A DNA stretch of 34,482 nucleotides from an uncultured Lachnospiraceae bacterium. GTDB lineage: Bacteria > Bacillota > Clostridia > Lachnospirales > Lachnospiraceae. This document shows positions 24,685-32,545 of this stretch, one piece after another; positions within the stretch are counted from its first letter, which is position 1, and the number at the start of each line of letters is the position of its first letter. A model generated the notes under the pieces. The model did not search any database, was not told the origin of the DNA, and was given only the letters and a program-made list of their open reading frames with translations. The stretch lies in assembly GCA_945609985.1 (NCBI GenBank), contig CALYZQ010000015.1:1-34482 (forward strand). Direction: 5' to 3'. A program made the position numbers and the translations under genes.

Positions 24685-26292
24685 CTAAAATTTCAAGAAT
24701 GTTTTCAGCAATCCGCGTCCCAGGGAAGCTCCGATATTGCCCCCCAGCTTTTTGCCGAATTTACCGCCCATAGAGCCGATGGAATTGCCCAGCTCACGAC
24801 CGATGGTTCCGGCTGCGGAGTTGGCAACGCTTTTTACAACGGATTTTTTGCGTTTTTCTGCGGCTGCGGCCTCTTTGGCAGCAGCTTTTTGTGCAGCCAG
24901 AGCCTGTCTTTCGGCAGCTTTCTGAGCGGCGAGCGCCTGCTTTTCAGCCTCTTTTTGAGCTGCAGCCTGCTGGGCCGCAAGTTCTGCAGCCTGTGCATGG
25001 GCAGCGTATTGTCTCTGTAAAAATTCGTAAGCAGAATCTCTATCTATAAAATCTTTATAGCGGATATACATCAGATTATTGATTATTTCACGGTTACGGA
25101 TATCATCCTCCAGAGCACCCATCTGACTCTGAGGAGGCAGAATCTTACAACGTTCCACAACCGTGGGAATGCCTTCTTCATCTAACACGGATACCAATGC
25201 TTCACCGATACCAAGAGACAGCAAGGTATCATAGGTATCAAAAGCAGGATTCTCGCGGAAGGATTGAGCGGCAGCCTTAACGCCCTTTTGCTCAGCAGGA
25301 GAGTAGGCATGCAGTGCATGCTGGATTTTATTTCCCAGCTGTGCCAGTACACCATCAGGTACATCCTTGGGGTTCTGGGTGATAAAGTAAATACCTACGC
25401 CCTTTGAACGAATCAGCTTTACAACCTGCTCAATCTTAGCAAGCAGAGGTTTGCTGGCATCCTTAAACAGCATGTGTGCTTCATCGAAGAAAAATACCAT
25501 TTTAGGGCGCTCCAAATCTCCGGCCTCGGGGAGAATTTCAAACAGTTCGGAAAGCATCCAAAGCAGGAAGGTTGCGTTCATGGTGGGATTGTTAATCAGC
25601 TTCTGGCAGTCCAGAATCTGTATGGTACCCTTGCCCTCATGATTGGTAGTAAACCAGTCAGCGATATTTAAGGCCGGCTCGCCGAAGAATAAATTACCGC
25701 CCTCTGTCTCCAGTGCAATGATGGCACGTATAATGGCAGCCAGACTCTGCTTGGCAATATGACCGTAAACAAGGCTGTATTCCTTGGCGTTATCTCCCAC
25801 ATATTGGAGCATGGCACGCAAATCCTTGGTGTCAATCAAAAGAAGTCCTTCGTCATCTGCTATCTTAAAAATAACCGTCAGGATATCGGTCTGGGTATCG
25901 TTAAGACCCAAAATACGGCTCAGTAAAAGAGGTCCCATTTCGGAAATAGTGGTGCGCAGAGGCATACCTTTTTCACCGTATACATCCCAAAAATTTACGG
26001 GATAAGCACGACATGCAAAGCCCTCGGCAGCAAGTTCCATCTTGGTTACGCGTTCTCCCACACTGCCGCTTAAGTCGCCGGGTCGGCACATGGTGGCAAG
26101 GTCACCCTTTACATCTGCCATAAACACGGGTACACCGCAGTCGCTGAAGGACTCTGCCAAAACTCTTAAGGTTACTGTTTTACCGGTACCGGTTGCACCG
26201 GCGATTAAGCCGTGGCGGTTTGCCATCTTTGGATAGATATAGACCTTTTTGTCTCCGGCACTGCCCACCCATACTTTTTTATCCTGATACAT
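24685..26292 (-). CDS. HerA-like/DUF853 ATPase
   Basis: The 535-residue product has Walker A GATGTGKT (Lys38) and Walker B VFFFDEAH, with NPKDVPDGVLAQLGNKI further on. This matches the helicase HerA-like C-terminal family (DUF853, E. coli YjgR). An alanine-, glutamine- and lysine-rich coiled coil of about 70 residues follows (about 425-495), then a Gly-rich tail. The function is unknown; members are predicted DNA-translocase-like ATPases. The frame is open further upstream, but the ATG at 26292 is preceded by GGGAGG (minus strand), so it is the start. Transcription is divergent from the MATE gene. Confidence 0.85.
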   Translation of the reverse strand: MYQDKKVWVGSAGDKKVYIYPKMANRHGLIAGATGTGKTVTLRVLAESFSDCGVPVFMADVKGDLATMCRPGDLSGSVGERVTKMELAAEGFACRAYPVNFWDVYGEKGMPLRTTISEMGPLLLSRILGLNDTQTDILTVIFKIADDEGLLLIDTKDLRAMLQYVGDNAKEYSLVYGHIAKQSLAAIIRAIIALETEGGNLFFGEPALNIADWFTTNHEGKGTIQILDCQKLINNPTMNATFLLWMLSELFEILPEAGDLERPKMVFFFDEAHMLFKDASKPLLAKIEQVVKLIRSKGVGIYFITQNPKDVPDGVLAQLGNKIQHALHAYSPAEQKGVKAAAQSFRENPAFDTYDTLLSLGIGEALVSVLDEEGIPTVVERCKILPPQSQMGALEDDIRNREIINNLMYIRYKDFIDRDSAYEFLQRQYAAHAQAAELAAQQAAAQKEAEKQALAAQKAAERQALAAQKAAAKEAAAAEKRKKSVVKSVANSAAGTIGRELGNSIGSMGGKFGKKLGGNIGASLGRGLLKTFLKF

Positions 26293-26319
26293 GTAGTTTC
26301 CTCCCTGTGTAAAATACGA

Positions 26320-26347
26320 ATTATAATAAATAATTGTACAATGACAG
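26320..26347 (-). promoter_or_regulatory. Candidate promoter of the HerA-like gene (minus strand)
   Basis: On the minus strand CTGTCA (26347-26342), a 16-bp spacer and TATAAT (26325-26320) lie 27 bases before the start codon. Confidence 0.55.
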
Positions 26348-26502
26348 TGTGAAAAATTCAAGGGCGATAGGAAGATGCGTGAAAATAAATGGGGAAAATT
26401 CCGCAATAATCACATAGAAATTTCCGATGTATCTGATAAACTGATAAAGTGAGTGTTTTTCACAGTGAGAGGGAGAAACAGTAACAGAAAGAAGGAATCA
26501 GT

Positions 26503-27867
26503 TTGAAATTCATATCTCGTTGGATAAAAGAGAACAGAGAATACATAAAAAGGACCCTGCAGGTAGCATGGCCGGCTGTGTTGGAATCCTTTTTTGTGGC
26601 ACTTGTGGGAATTGTGGATTCCATGATGGTAAGCCGCCTTGGCGAATATGCAGTAGCGGCGGTGGGACTTACCACACAGCCGAAATTTATTGGACTGGCG
26701 CCTATACTTGCCACCAATATTGCGGTGTCGGCTCTTGTTGCACGCAGAAAAGGGCAGGATGACAAAAAGGATGCAAACCGCGTGTTGATGACTGCGTTTA
26801 TATTGGCAATGGTGCTTGTGTTTACGGTGAGTATGTTGAGTATCATTTTTGCAAGCCCTTTGATTCATTTTGCGGGTTCAGAGGCAGACACCCATGAAGC
26901 GGCTGTATTGTATTTTAGAATCATTATGGGAGGTCTGGTGTTCAATGTGATTTCCCTGGTAATCAATGCGGCGCAGAGAGGAAGCGGCAATACAAAGATT
27001 GCCATGCGCACTAACCTGACTTCCAATTTGGTAAATGTTATTTTTAATTTCCTGTTGATTGAGGGGCGTTTTGGTTTCCCGGCTCTTGGGGTAAAGGGTG
27101 CGGCAATTGCCACGGTATTGGGAACTATGGTTGCCTGCGGTATGAGTATTGCCTCCCTGTTTAACAAAAACAGCTTTGTGTCGGTGCCTTATATTATACG
27201 GGAGAAAATCAGGGCTTCCTTCGGCACATTAAAACAGATTTTCGGTCTGGCAAGCAATGTGTTTATTGAGCAGATTTTTTTGCGAATCGGATTTATGTCC
27301 GTATCAGTTATGTCGGCGAAGCTGGGTACACAGGCGTTTGCAGCCCACCAGGTTGGCATGAATGCCATGCATCTGTCCTTCTCCTTCGGAGACGGTATGC
27401 AGGTGGCGGCAGTGACACTTATCGGGCAGAGTCTGGGACAGAAGCTGCCGGAGCTTGCAAAGAAATATGTAACTATCTGTCAGCGCATGGGAAATGTGAT
27501 TTCCATTGTGCTTTCAGCATTGTATCTACTGTTCGGCAGAATGTTTTTCAGCTTGTATTTCGAGGATGCGGCAACCATTGACATCGGTGCACAAATTATG
27601 AATGTTATGACGGTTATTGTACTGATGCAGGTGGCGCAGGTGATTTATATGGGAAGCCTAAGAGGAGCGGGAGATGTACGGTTTACCACAATTACCTCTG
27701 TGATTTGTGTAACCTGTATCAGACCGTTGATGTCCTATGTATTCGCCTATGCTCTGGGCATGGGAATCTTGGGTATCTGGGTAGGCTGTATTTTTGACCA
27801 GCTGTGCAGACTGATTTTGACCAAGTGGAGAATTAAGACCGGAAAATGGGTGAAAATATCCATCTGA
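26503..27867 (+). CDS. MATE-family efflux transporter
   Basis: The 454-residue product has about twelve membrane segments in two similar halves, as in the NorM/DinF family (e.g. WPAVLESFFVALVGIVDSMM near the start). It exports drugs or organic cations in exchange for Na+ or H+. The start is a TTG at 26503, which has AGGA at 26493-26496; no in-frame ATG lies before the first membrane segment, so the TTG is likely real. The gene is followed after 55 bases by the serine hydrolase gene. Confidence 0.85.
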   Translation: MKFISRWIKENREYIKRTLQVAWPAVLESFFVALVGIVDSMMVSRLGEYAVAAVGLTTQPKFIGLAPILATNIAVSALVARRKGQDDKKDANRVLMTAFILAMVLVFTVSMLSIIFASPLIHFAGSEADTHEAAVLYFRIIMGGLVFNVISLVINAAQRGSGNTKIAMRTNLTSNLVNVIFNFLLIEGRFGFPALGVKGAAIATVLGTMVACGMSIASLFNKNSFVSVPYIIREKIRASFGTLKQIFGLASNVFIEQIFLRIGFMSVSVMSAKLGTQAFAAHQVGMNAMHLSFSFGDGMQVAAVTLIGQSLGQKLPELAKKYVTICQRMGNVISIVLSALYLLFGRMFFSLYFEDAATIDIGAQIMNVMTVIVLMQVAQVIYMGSLRGAGDVRFTTITSVICVTCIRPLMSYVFAYALGMGILGIWVGCIFDQLCRLILTKWRIKTGKWVKISI

Positions 27868-27922
27868 TATATATGGCAGGATGAATTACTATGGCGCAGG
27901 GTGCGCGGAAAAGGAGCGGCAT

Positions 27923-29041
27923 ATGGATTTTCAAAAAATAACAAAGTATTTGGATTCACTGGTGGAAAAAGGAATTCCTTCTGTGGATTGCATGATTTAC
28001 AGGGATCATGAGTTGTTGTACCGTCATATGAGCGGAACTACTGACGCAGACCGCCGTAAAGGAATTGAGGGCGACGAGCTTTATCTGATGTTTTCCATGA
28101 CCAAAGTGCAGACCATGACTGCAGTAATGCAGCTTGTGGAGCAGGGAAAGCTGTCGCTGGAGGATGAGGTTAGTAAATATCTGCCCGCTTATGGCAGGCT
28201 TATCGTAGAGAAGGATGGAAAAGTAGAGCCTCTTACCACACCTATGAAAATCAAACATCTGCTTTCCATGCAGTCAGGTCTCGATTACGATTTGGAGCGC
28301 CCCGGTATCAGGCGTGTACTTCAGGAGAAGGGACAGACAGCAACCACGCGAGAGCTGGTGGATGCCTTTGTGGAAAGCCCTCTGAAATTTGTGCCGGGAG
28401 AACATTTCCAGTACAGCCTAAGCCATGATGTGGCGGCAGCAGTAGTGGAGGTGGTATCCGGATTAAGCTTTGGAGAGTATTTGAAGAAAAATATCTGGGA
28501 GCCTCTGCATATGGAGAAAACCTTCTTTGCAAAGCCTGTAAATCATTTGGAGAAGCTGGCAACTCAGTTTATCTGCAACGAGCAGGGAATTGTGCCCATG
28601 GAGCCCACCTGCAATTATCAGCTGACGGAGAATTATGAGAGTGGTGGTGCGGGACTTGTGAGCTGCACTGAGGATTATGCGGTGTTTGCTGATACTATGG
28701 CATGCGGTGGTATCAGTAGTGCAGGAGTGCGCATTATCAAAGCCGAGACCATAGAATTGATGAAGCAAAATTTGTTAGGCGAAGCATCCCGGAGGGATAT
28801 TGCAACGACAATGGGGCGTGTGGGTTACGGCTACGGATGCGGTGTACAGGTACTTATGCAGCCTGAAATGATTAACTCCAAGGCTCCGGCGGGAGTGTTC
28901 GGCTGGGACGGTGCGGCAGGAAGCTGTATTATCATGGATACTGCAAACAAGCTGTCTCTGGTGTACACCCAGCATGTGCGTAACTGCGGTATGGCGTATG
29001 GTGAAATACATCCCAGGCTGAGAGAGTTTATGTTTGAATAA
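27923..29041 (+). CDS. Serine hydrolase, beta-lactamase class C/esterase family
   Basis: The 372-residue product has the class C signature Ser58-M-T-Lys61 (FSMTK), a tyrosine motif Y164-S-L-S in FQYSLSHDV, and a GVFGWDGAAGS segment near residue 325. No signal peptide is seen, so it is more likely a cytoplasmic esterase than a penicillin-binding or resistance enzyme. AAGGAG (27911-27916) lies 6 bases before the ATG; the frame is open upstream to 27881. The stop codon TAA (29039-29041) lies inside the 7-bp direct repeat created by the insertion of the element that begins at 29045. Confidence 0.85.
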   Translation: MDFQKITKYLDSLVEKGIPSVDCMIYRDHELLYRHMSGTTDADRRKGIEGDELYLMFSMTKVQTMTAVMQLVEQGKLSLEDEVSKYLPAYGRLIVEKDGKVEPLTTPMKIKHLLSMQSGLDYDLERPGIRRVLQEKGQTATTRELVDAFVESPLKFVPGEHFQYSLSHDVAAAVVEVVSGLSFGEYLKKNIWEPLHMEKTFFAKPVNHLEKLATQFICNEQGIVPMEPTCNYQLTENYESGGAGLVSCTEDYAVFADTMACGGISSAGVRIIKAETIELMKQNLLGEASRRDIATTMGRVGYGYGCGVQVLMQPEMINSKAPAGVFGWDGAAGSCIIMDTANKLSLVYTQHVRNCGMAYGEIHPRLREFMFE

Positions 29042-29044
29042 AGA
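29038..29044. repeat. Target-site duplication, left copy (ATAAAGA)
   Basis: ATAAAGA directly precedes the left terminal inverted repeat and is repeated exactly after the outer right end (32546-32552). Confidence 0.8.
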
Positions 29045-29059
29045 GTTAACTTCCAGAAA
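29045..29059. repeat. Left terminal inverted repeat
   Basis: GTTAACTTCCAGAAA, complementary to the right ends at 31413-31427 and 32531-32545. Confidence 0.85.
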
Positions 29060-29119
29060 AGAGTGCAACTCATTGAAAATTGACCAATGGTAATGGCTAA
29101 AAATGCTTGAAAATACGCG

Positions 29120-29158
29120 AAAAACTCGCATTTCCAATTGCAGAATTGCGGGTTTTTT
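29120..29158 (+). terminator. Terminator-like hairpin inside the IS left end
   Basis: AAAAACTCGCA (29120-29130) pairs with TGCGGGTTTTT (29147-29157) and runs into T's. It would block transcription entering from the serine hydrolase gene, limiting transposase expression from outside, as in several IS families. Confidence 0.65.
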
Positions 29159-29166
29159 GATATACT
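29138..29166 (+). promoter_or_regulatory. Transposase promoter
   Basis: TTGCAG (29138-29143), a 17-bp spacer and TATACT (29161-29166). The -35 sits in the loop of the terminator hairpin. Confidence 0.6.
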
Positions 29167-29205
29167 ATATTTAGTCGTAAATGCAACTATACAAAGGAGA
29201 GAAAA

Positions 29206-30897
29206 ATGTATCTCGATTACACTGTTGACATACCTGAAGTTAAGGGGAAAATCACATTTCGCAGTAAAGGAAATGTCCGTTATGTTTATTATGAATGCAA
29301 TCGGAATTACGATCCAGCGAAGAAATACACAACCGTAAAACGTGTCACAATCGGCAAGGTTTCCGATGACGACGAAACAAAGATGCGTCCAAATGAAAAC
29401 TTCAGAAAGTACTTTCCGGAAGTTGAATTGCCGGAAGAACGGGAGACGGTTGGAAGAAGCAGTTGCCTTAGAACAGGTACTTTTATGGTGATCAATCAGA
29501 TAGCGAAAAAGATTGGTCTTACTCAAAAACTGGAGGACACATTTGGTGGTAAAAATGCAGGATCGATTCTGGATTTTGCTGCGTATTCCATCATCACTGA
29601 GAGTAATGCAGCACAGTACTACCCTGATTATGCATACAATCATCCACTCTTCACTCAGGATATGAAGATATATAGTGATTCGTCTGTTTCTGATTTCTTC
29701 CGTTCTATCACTGAAAACCAAAGGCAGACTTTTCTGGACGCTTGGAATGAAGAGAGAAACCGCAGGGAACGGATCTACATTTCTTATGATTCAACAAACA
29801 AGAATTGTGAAGCCGGAAATATCAGTATGGTAGAATTCGGTGCGGCTAAAGTAGATGTGGGACTCCCAATCTTTAATTATGCGGTAGGTTATGATCTGAA
29901 TAACAGTGAGCCTTTGATATATGAGAAGTATCCCGGCAGCATCAATGATTTTTCTCAGCTTCAGTTTATGGTTGAAAAAGTGAAAGGATATGGTTACCGG
30001 AACATAGGATTTGTCCTTGACCGGGGATATTTTAGCAAAGAGAACCTGAGATATATGGACAGTAATGGCTTCGGATTTATTATAATGGTAAAAGGCTGTA
30101 AAGAATTCATCAGCCAGCAGGTCAGAAAACAGAAGGGGACCTTTGAAAACAACTGGGGAAATCAGATCGCTGAGTTTGGTGTATATGGTAAAACAGTTCA
30201 TACATATGTGTATGCAGCTGATACGAAGAAGAAATATGTCCATATCTACTATAGTGCATCAAAAGCTGCTGGAGAACGTGCAAGACTGGAGGAAAATATC
30301 CAGGAAATGCAAAGCTATCTGGCAAGATTTCAGGATACGGATCATGAGTTTGGCCCGGCATTTCATAAATACTTCCATATGCACTATAACAAAGAAACCG
30401 GACACTTTGTATATGGAGAACCCAACTTGCAGGTGATCCGTGACGAGTTGGATCTGTGTGGATACTTTGCAATCATTACATCTGAGAAGATGGATACAAA
30501 GGAAGCAATTAGTTTGTATAAGAATAGAGATGCATCGGAAAAAGTATTCCGGGCAGACAAATCATATCTGGGGAATCACTGTCTGCGTGTGTCATCGGAG
30601 GAAGCCGCTTCAAACAAGATATTTATCGGTTTTATTGCTTTGATCATCAGATGTAAGATGTATACTTCACTAAAAGGTAAAGCTAGGGAACTGATCAAAA
30701 AGCCTAATTATCTTACGGTTCCTGCGGCAATCCGGGAACTGGAAAAAATAGAAATGACAAGACAGCTGGACAAAGTATACCGCCTGGATCATGCAGTTAC
30801 AAAGACACAGAAAGTGATCTTAAGTGCATTTGACATCGATGCGGCGCAGGTGAAATATAAAGCGAATTATATCAGTGAGATTTTGAAAGGAAGATAA
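29206..30897 (+). CDS. IS4-superfamily (IS1634-like) transposase
   Basis: The 563-residue product is a DDE transposase. The first Asp is in YISYDSTNKN, the second in FVLDRGYFS, and the Glu in the Y-(2)-R-(3)-E-(6)-K motif YKNRDASEKVFRADKSYLG, which marks the IS4 superfamily. The N-terminal VKRVTIGKV segment and overall length fit IS1634-like transposases. It appears full-length and uninterrupted. GGAG (29196-29199) is 6 bases before the ATG. It should recognise the 15-bp terminal inverted repeats at 29045 and 32531. Confidence 0.85.
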   Translation: MYLDYTVDIPEVKGKITFRSKGNVRYVYYECNRNYDPAKKYTTVKRVTIGKVSDDDETKMRPNENFRKYFPEVELPEERETVGRSSCLRTGTFMVINQIAKKIGLTQKLEDTFGGKNAGSILDFAAYSIITESNAAQYYPDYAYNHPLFTQDMKIYSDSSVSDFFRSITENQRQTFLDAWNEERNRRERIYISYDSTNKNCEAGNISMVEFGAAKVDVGLPIFNYAVGYDLNNSEPLIYEKYPGSINDFSQLQFMVEKVKGYGYRNIGFVLDRGYFSKENLRYMDSNGFGFIIMVKGCKEFISQQVRKQKGTFENNWGNQIAEFGVYGKTVHTYVYAADTKKKYVHIYYSASKAAGERARLEENIQEMQSYLARFQDTDHEFGPAFHKYFHMHYNKETGHFVYGEPNLQVIRDELDLCGYFAIITSEKMDTKEAISLYKNRDASEKVFRADKSYLGNHCLRVSSEEAASNKIFIGFIALIIRCKMYTSLKGKARELIKKPNYLTVPAAIRELEKIEMTRQLDKVYRLDHAVTKTQKVILSAFDIDAAQVKYKANYISEILKGR

Positions 30898-30899
30898 AG

Positions 30900-31127
30900 A
30901 TGGCGAGAACAATAAGTAAAGAAGGTCTGGAACAAAAAATGGAAAAGGTACAGATAGCAATAGCCAGAAACCGGGAATAATATGACAAACTGACAGCAGA
31001 ATTGGAAGAGCTGCATCAGAAGCAGAAAGCTATTCAAAGCGAGGAACTGCTGAAAGCAATCGCCGAAAGTGCAAGAAGCTATGAGGAGATTTTGGAATTT
31101 ATTCAGGGGAAAGACGAGGGTAACTGA
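30900..31127 (+). pseudogene. Small coiled-coil IS accessory gene with an in-frame stop
   Basis: The frame encodes MARTISKEGLEQKMEKV, up to an in-frame TAA at 30978-30980, then continues without shift: YDKLTAELEELHQKQKAIQS and SARSYEEILEFIQGKDEGN. The whole would be a 75-residue charged coiled-coil protein. The stop sits where Lys or Gln would fit, so it looks like a single nonsense change, or a recoded or poorly translated gene. It begins 2 bases after the transposase stop and ends 2 bases before the next small gene. Confidence 0.65.
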
Positions 31128-31129
31128 AG

Positions 31130-31351
31130 ATGGAGGAATACTCAAGAATCATTATTGAAGAATACTGTATAAATCATCCGAGAACAAAGAAAGCAGAGTT
31201 TTTATGGGAGATGGTTCATCTGTCTTATGACGTTGCATGCGAGCCGGAGCTTTGGCAGTTGATGCATCTGTCACAACTGATATTGCGAGAGAAAAATCCG
31301 GAATTGAGAGAAGCACTTGAGGATTTGGATGAGTTTATGAACGGATACTAA
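31130..31351 (+). CDS. 73-residue IS accessory protein, unknown
   Basis: The small acidic, helical protein has the phrases HPRTKKAEFLWEMVHLSYDVA and LREALEDLDEFMNGY. No family is recognised. GAGG (31116-31119) is 10 bases before the ATG. It lies inside the inner IS boundary (31427), so it belongs to the IS rather than to hsp20. A regulatory or target-related partner of the transposase is possible but unproven. Confidence 0.6.
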   Translation: MEEYSRIIIEEYCINHPRTKKAEFLWEMVHLSYDVACEPELWQLMHLSQLILREKNPELREALEDLDEFMNGY

Positions 31352-31354
31352 CAC

Positions 31355-31393
31355 GAATGCCTTTGGCTATGATTGCATATGTCAAAGGCATTC
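31355..31393 (+). terminator. Hairpin closing the transposase operon
   Basis: GAATGCCTTTG (31355-31365) pairs with CAAAGGCATTC (31383-31393) with a 17-base loop. The T-run is weak. Confidence 0.55.
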
Positions 31394-31398
31394 TGTCA

Positions 31399-31427
31399 AT
31401 TTAATCGCAAAATTTCTGGAAGTTAAC
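31399..31427. repeat. Inner IS right end
   Basis: 29 bases, ending in TTTCTGGAAGTTAAC (31413-31427), match the outer right end (32517-32545) at 27 of 29 positions. The sequence after it (ATTTAAG) does not match the left flank. Confidence 0.8.
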
Positions 31428-31514
31428 ATTTAAGTTTTTCATTGAATGTGTGCTAATTGGTATGGGAACCTTGGTTATAGTTAAAAAAAAAGACACAAAA
31501 AATTCACAAGAAAA

Positions 31515-31541
31515 TTAGCACTCTCTATTGACGAGTGCTAA
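31515..31541. promoter_or_regulatory. CIRCE operator (HrcA binding site)
   Basis: TTAGCACTC (31515-31523), a 9-base spacer and GAGTGCTAA (31533-31541) form the perfect CIRCE inverted repeat recognised by the heat-shock repressor HrcA. The HrcA gene itself is not in the window, so the host's protein must act here. Confidence 0.95.
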
Positions 31542-31556
31542 TAATGGTGCTATAAC
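31528..31556 (+). promoter_or_regulatory. Sigma-A promoter of hsp20, overlapped by CIRCE
   Basis: TTGACG (31528-31533), a 17-bp spacer and TATAAC (31551-31556). The -35 lies within CIRCE, so HrcA binding would block RNA polymerase directly. Transcription should start near 31563, leaving a leader of about 90 bases. Confidence 0.85.
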
Positions 31557-31653
31557 ATAATTAGAAACAGGAGAAAGAAAGAACCACGAGTTCATGATTC
31601 TTCCTAAACATCCCCAGTTTCAAAAAAATAGTTTTGAAAAAGGAGCGATGATT

Positions 31654-32130
31654 ATGTTAACACCTAGTATTTTTGGAGAAAACTTATTTGACGAGTTCTT
31701 TGATGATTTCTTTGATTTTCCGGTATTTGATGATCGGGCAATGAAGAAAGCACAGAAAAAACTGTATGGTCGTCATGCTGCAAACATGATGAAAACAGAT
31801 GTGAAAGAACAGGATGATCATTATGAAGTGGATATTGATCTTCCGGGATTTAAGAAAGATGAACTTTCTTTGGAACTGAAAAATGGATATTTGATGATTA
31901 ATGCAGCGAAAGGTCTGGACAAAGAGGAAAAAGAAGAAAAGACTGGAAGATTTGTCCGTCGTGAACGTTATGCAGGCAGTATGAGCAGATCCTTCTATGT
32001 GGGTGAGGATATCAGACAGGAAGATATTCATGCGAAGTATGAAAGCGGAGTATTAAGACTGTCTATTCCAAAACAGGAAGAGAAAAAAGCTCAGATAGAA
32101 GATAAAAAGTATATTGCAATCGAAGGATAA
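31654..32130 (+). CDS. hsp20: Small heat shock protein Hsp20 (alpha-crystallin family)
   Basis: The 158-residue product has a Phe/Asp-rich N-terminus (FDEFFDDFFDFP), an alpha-crystallin domain (about residues 45-140) beginning near KTDVKEQDDHYEVDIDLPGF and ending with SGVLRLSIPK, and a short C-terminal tail. It is an ATP-independent holdase that keeps unfolded proteins from aggregating. AAAGGAG (31639-31645) points to the ATG at 31654 (8 bases) rather than 31648. Expression should be heat-induced through CIRCE. The gene is inside the direct-repeat-flanked element and so appears to be mobile cargo. Confidence 0.9.
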   Translation: MLTPSIFGENLFDEFFDDFFDFPVFDDRAMKKAQKKLYGRHAANMMKTDVKEQDDHYEVDIDLPGFKKDELSLELKNGYLMINAAKGLDKEEKEEKTGRFVRRERYAGSMSRSFYVGEDIRQEDIHAKYESGVLRLSIPKQEEKKAQIEDKKYIAIEG

Positions 32131-32166
32131 AGCACTTTCTTGGAAAGATGATTGTAGAGTGAATTT

Positions 32167-32196
32167 AGCCCGGAGCTGTTAAGCTTCGGGCTATTT
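32167..32196 (+). terminator. Terminator of hsp20
   Basis: AGCCCGGAGC (32167-32176) pairs with GCTTCGGGCT (32183-32192) with one G-T pair and a 6-base loop, followed by ATTT. The group IIC intron 5' end lies only 7 bases further on, as expected for introns that insert after terminators. Confidence 0.8.
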
Positions 32197-32199
32197 GTG

Positions 32200-32516
32200 G
32201 TGTGCCGAGCATGGCACTAATCTTGCTGGTGGAAGTCCAGCCACAGGTATTTACCGCCAAGTGTAGTGAACCACAAGTTGGTATCAGTAATGGTATGGAT
32301 GAAGGAAGCGGTGTAGCAAAGTTCTTGAACCTACGTACAGAAACTTGATAAGGCGATTAGTTGGGTAAGGTTGCCGCACAAACCAAAGCCCTAATGGTAA
32401 ACGTAAACCGAAGTTGTAAATCAAGAGGTTGAGGAACGAAAGATTAGTGTCTTACCTCGGGAGATCCTACACCCCTTATAGGGGCAGAGCAAACCACCGG
32501 CTAAGCGGTGGTCCTG
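32200..32516 (+). ncRNA. Group IIC intron 5' fragment, no reverse transcriptase
   Basis: The fragment starts with GTGTGCC, fitting the GUGYG 5' consensus, and continues with phrases typical of class C introns, such as GTGGAAGTCCAGCC, AGGAAGCGG and, near the end, CTTACCTCGGGAGATCC. The position just behind the hsp20 terminator fits the known target preference of class C introns. The intron-encoded protein, domain V and domain VI are absent; a short hairpin (ACCACCGGCTAAGCGGTGGT) precedes the break, and IS right-end sequence begins at 32517. It cannot splice as it stands. Identification is from recalled consensus, not a model search. Confidence 0.7.
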
Positions 32517-32545
32517 ATTTAGTCACAAAATTTCTGGAAGTTAAC
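32517..32545. repeat. Outer IS right end with terminal inverted repeat
   Basis: The second copy of the IS right end; TTTCTGGAAGTTAAC at 32531-32545 is followed by the direct repeat ATAAAGA. Confidence 0.85.

Larger units (their letters stand above)
29045..32545 (+). mobile_element. Composite IS element with hsp20 cargo
   Basis: The 3,501-bp unit is bounded by GTTAACTTCCAGAAA (29045-29059) and its exact complement (32531-32545) and flanked by the 7-bp direct repeat ATAAAGA. It contains the transposase gene, two small accessory reading frames, an inner copy of the right end (31413-31427), hsp20 and a group IIC intron fragment. The inner right end has no matching direct repeat, so the outer pair was the one used in the last transposition. 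Confidence 0.75.

Noticed and set aside
27850..27880. Repeat of the promoter region at 7588 (AAAATATCCATCTG)
   Set aside because: The match is only about 14 bases, lacks a -10 at the right distance and lies in the MATE coding end; likely chance.
28831..29721. Long open frame on the minus strand (296 codons)
   Set aside because: It runs antisense across the serine hydrolase end, the IS boundary and the transposase start, so it cannot be an ancestral gene, and its composition is not protein-like.
31413..31434. Inner right end as the true boundary of the last transposition
   Set aside because: The seven bases after it do not match ATAAAGA, whereas the bases after the outer end match exactly.
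32200..32516. Omega-RNA/TnpB guide RNA or riboswitch
   Set aside because: No TnpB or IS200/IS605 gene is present, and the phrases and the post-terminator position fit a group IIC intron better.
32487..32516. Group II intron domain V
   Set aside because: The hairpin lacks the GNRA loop and the lower-stem pairing expected of domain V.
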